A stretch of 6,676 bases of DNA, taken from an uncultured Enterococcus sp. (GTDB lineage: Bacteria; Bacillota; Bacilli; Lactobacillales; Enterococcaceae). Shown here piece after piece: positions 6,148 through 6,676 of this stretch. Position numbers and translations under genes: made by a program. Numbering within the stretch: the stretch's first letter is position 1; each line of letters begins with the position of its first letter. Location of the stretch: NCBI GenBank assembly GCA_946409145.1, contig CAMJVA010000091.1:1-6676 (forward strand), read 5' to 3'. The notes beneath the pieces were generated by a model. It was given only the letters and a program-made list of their open reading frames with translations. It was not told the origin of the DNA and searched no databases.

Positions 6148-6676
6148 ATCCACTGAACAAATGGTTTACACTGCTCTTTTTATGGGTATTATGCTTTTAA
6201 TGTATTTCTTTCCTTTTTTAGGTTTTATTCCTTTAGGACCAATTAATGCCACCACCATGCACATTCCGGTAATTATTGGCTCTTTAGTTTTAGGCCCAAA
6301 AATCGGTGCTTTTTTAGGCGGATTTTTCGGCATTTTATCCATGCTCCGTTCCACAACACAAATCACCGTAACTTCTTTTATTTTTTCACCTTTAGTTTCT
6401 GGTGATTGGCGTTCTGTGGTGGTTGCTATGGTTCCTAGAATTTTAATTGGCGTTGTTCCCTATTTTGTTTATCAATTTTTGAAAAAATTTTCGAAAACTT
6501 CTCCAACAAAACGTTCCTTTTCTCTTTTAGCTGCTGGATTTTTAGGTTCTATGACCAACACTCTTTTGGTGATGAACTTAATTTATGTCTTGTTTACCGA
6601 TCAATATGCTAAAGCCATTGGCGCTACCACAGATGCTTTATACAAAGTCATTATGGGTGTGGTCTTAACTTCTGGC
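6137..6676 (+). CDS. panT: ECF-transporter S component, probable pantothenate uptake protein PanT (partial, C-terminus outside window)
   Basis: First 180 codons of a polytopic membrane protein, still open at the window edge. Hydrophobic stretches lie at about 11-33, 43-69, 78-88, 94-115, 128-151 and 170-180. The segment ATTMHIPVIIGSLVLGPKIG (38-57), then GAFLGGFFGILSML (57-70), is typical of small S components of energy-coupling factor vitamin transporters, which use a shared EcfAAT module encoded elsewhere. Pantothenate as substrate is inferred from position directly after coaB and coaC; another vitamin or CoA precursor is possible, and the symbol is tentative. I chose the ATG at 6137, inside the coaC end, because it gives the usual short hydrophilic start (MKNKSTEQMVYTALF); its GAGGT site (6128-6132) is weak, suggesting coupling to coaC. 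The next in-frame ATG (6161) has no ribosome binding site. Confidence 0.75.
   Translation, partial: MKNKSTEQMVYTALFMGIMLLMYFFPFLGFIPLGPINATTMHIPVIIGSLVLGPKIGAFLGGFFGILSMLRSTTQITVTSFIFSPLVSGDWRSVVVAMVPRILIGVVPYFVYQFLKKFSKTSPTKRSFSLLAAGFLGSMTNTLLVMNLIYVLFTDQYAKAIGATTDALYKVIMGVVLTSG

Noticed and set aside
6166..6366. 66-aa open frame on the minus strand
   Set aside because: Antisense to the S-component gene, whose plus-strand frame is open from 6137 to the edge with clear membrane segments.

Overview
The window looks like an ordinary chromosomal segment of a low-GC Gram-positive bacterium. It is most probably a member of the Lactobacillales (Enterococcus-, Carnobacterium-, Vagococcus- or Streptococcus-like). 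The reasons are AT-rich coding sequence, strong AGGAGG-type ribosome binding sites, a PotD that resembles the lactic-acid-bacterial branch, separate CoaB and CoaC proteins instead of a fused CoaBC, and a small ECF-type vitamin transporter S component behind them. The genus cannot be fixed from this sequence.

Left half (1-3705, minus strand): a tightly packed potA-potB-potC-potD operon for a spermidine/putrescine ABC importer. PotA is the ATPase, PotB and PotC are the two permeases and PotD is the substrate-binding protein. The genes are 12 bp apart (potA/potB), overlap by 1 nt (potB/potC) and overlap by 4 nt (potC/potD), so translational coupling is likely. potD runs off the left edge and lacks its C-terminus. 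potA is best started at a GTG at 3705, giving 363 aa, rather than at an upstream ATG.

Centre (3706-3913): a 208-bp divergent intergenic region. It holds a near-consensus rightward sigma-A promoter (TTGACA, 17 bp, TATAGT), a 42-bp interrupted inverted repeat on the pot side, and only a weak candidate leftward promoter.

Right half (3914-6676, plus strand): a second compact operon. It contains a YhdH/AcuI-type zinc-independent NADPH oxidoreductase, coaB (phosphopantothenate-cysteine ligase), coaC (phosphopantothenoylcysteine decarboxylase), and the first 180 codons of a membrane protein that looks like an ECF-transporter S component, probably for pantothenate. CoaB and CoaC convert 4'-phosphopantothenate to 4'-phosphopantetheine, and the last gene would supply the precursor vitamin. 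The role of the oxidoreductase in this operon is unknown.

No mobile element, RNA gene, CRISPR array or clearly new system was seen. The points worth a second look are regulatory (the intergenic inverted repeat and a potD ribosome binding site that can pair with the bases before its own start codon) and biochemical (a divergent cofactor-binding segment in the YhdH-like enzyme and its linkage to CoA synthesis).
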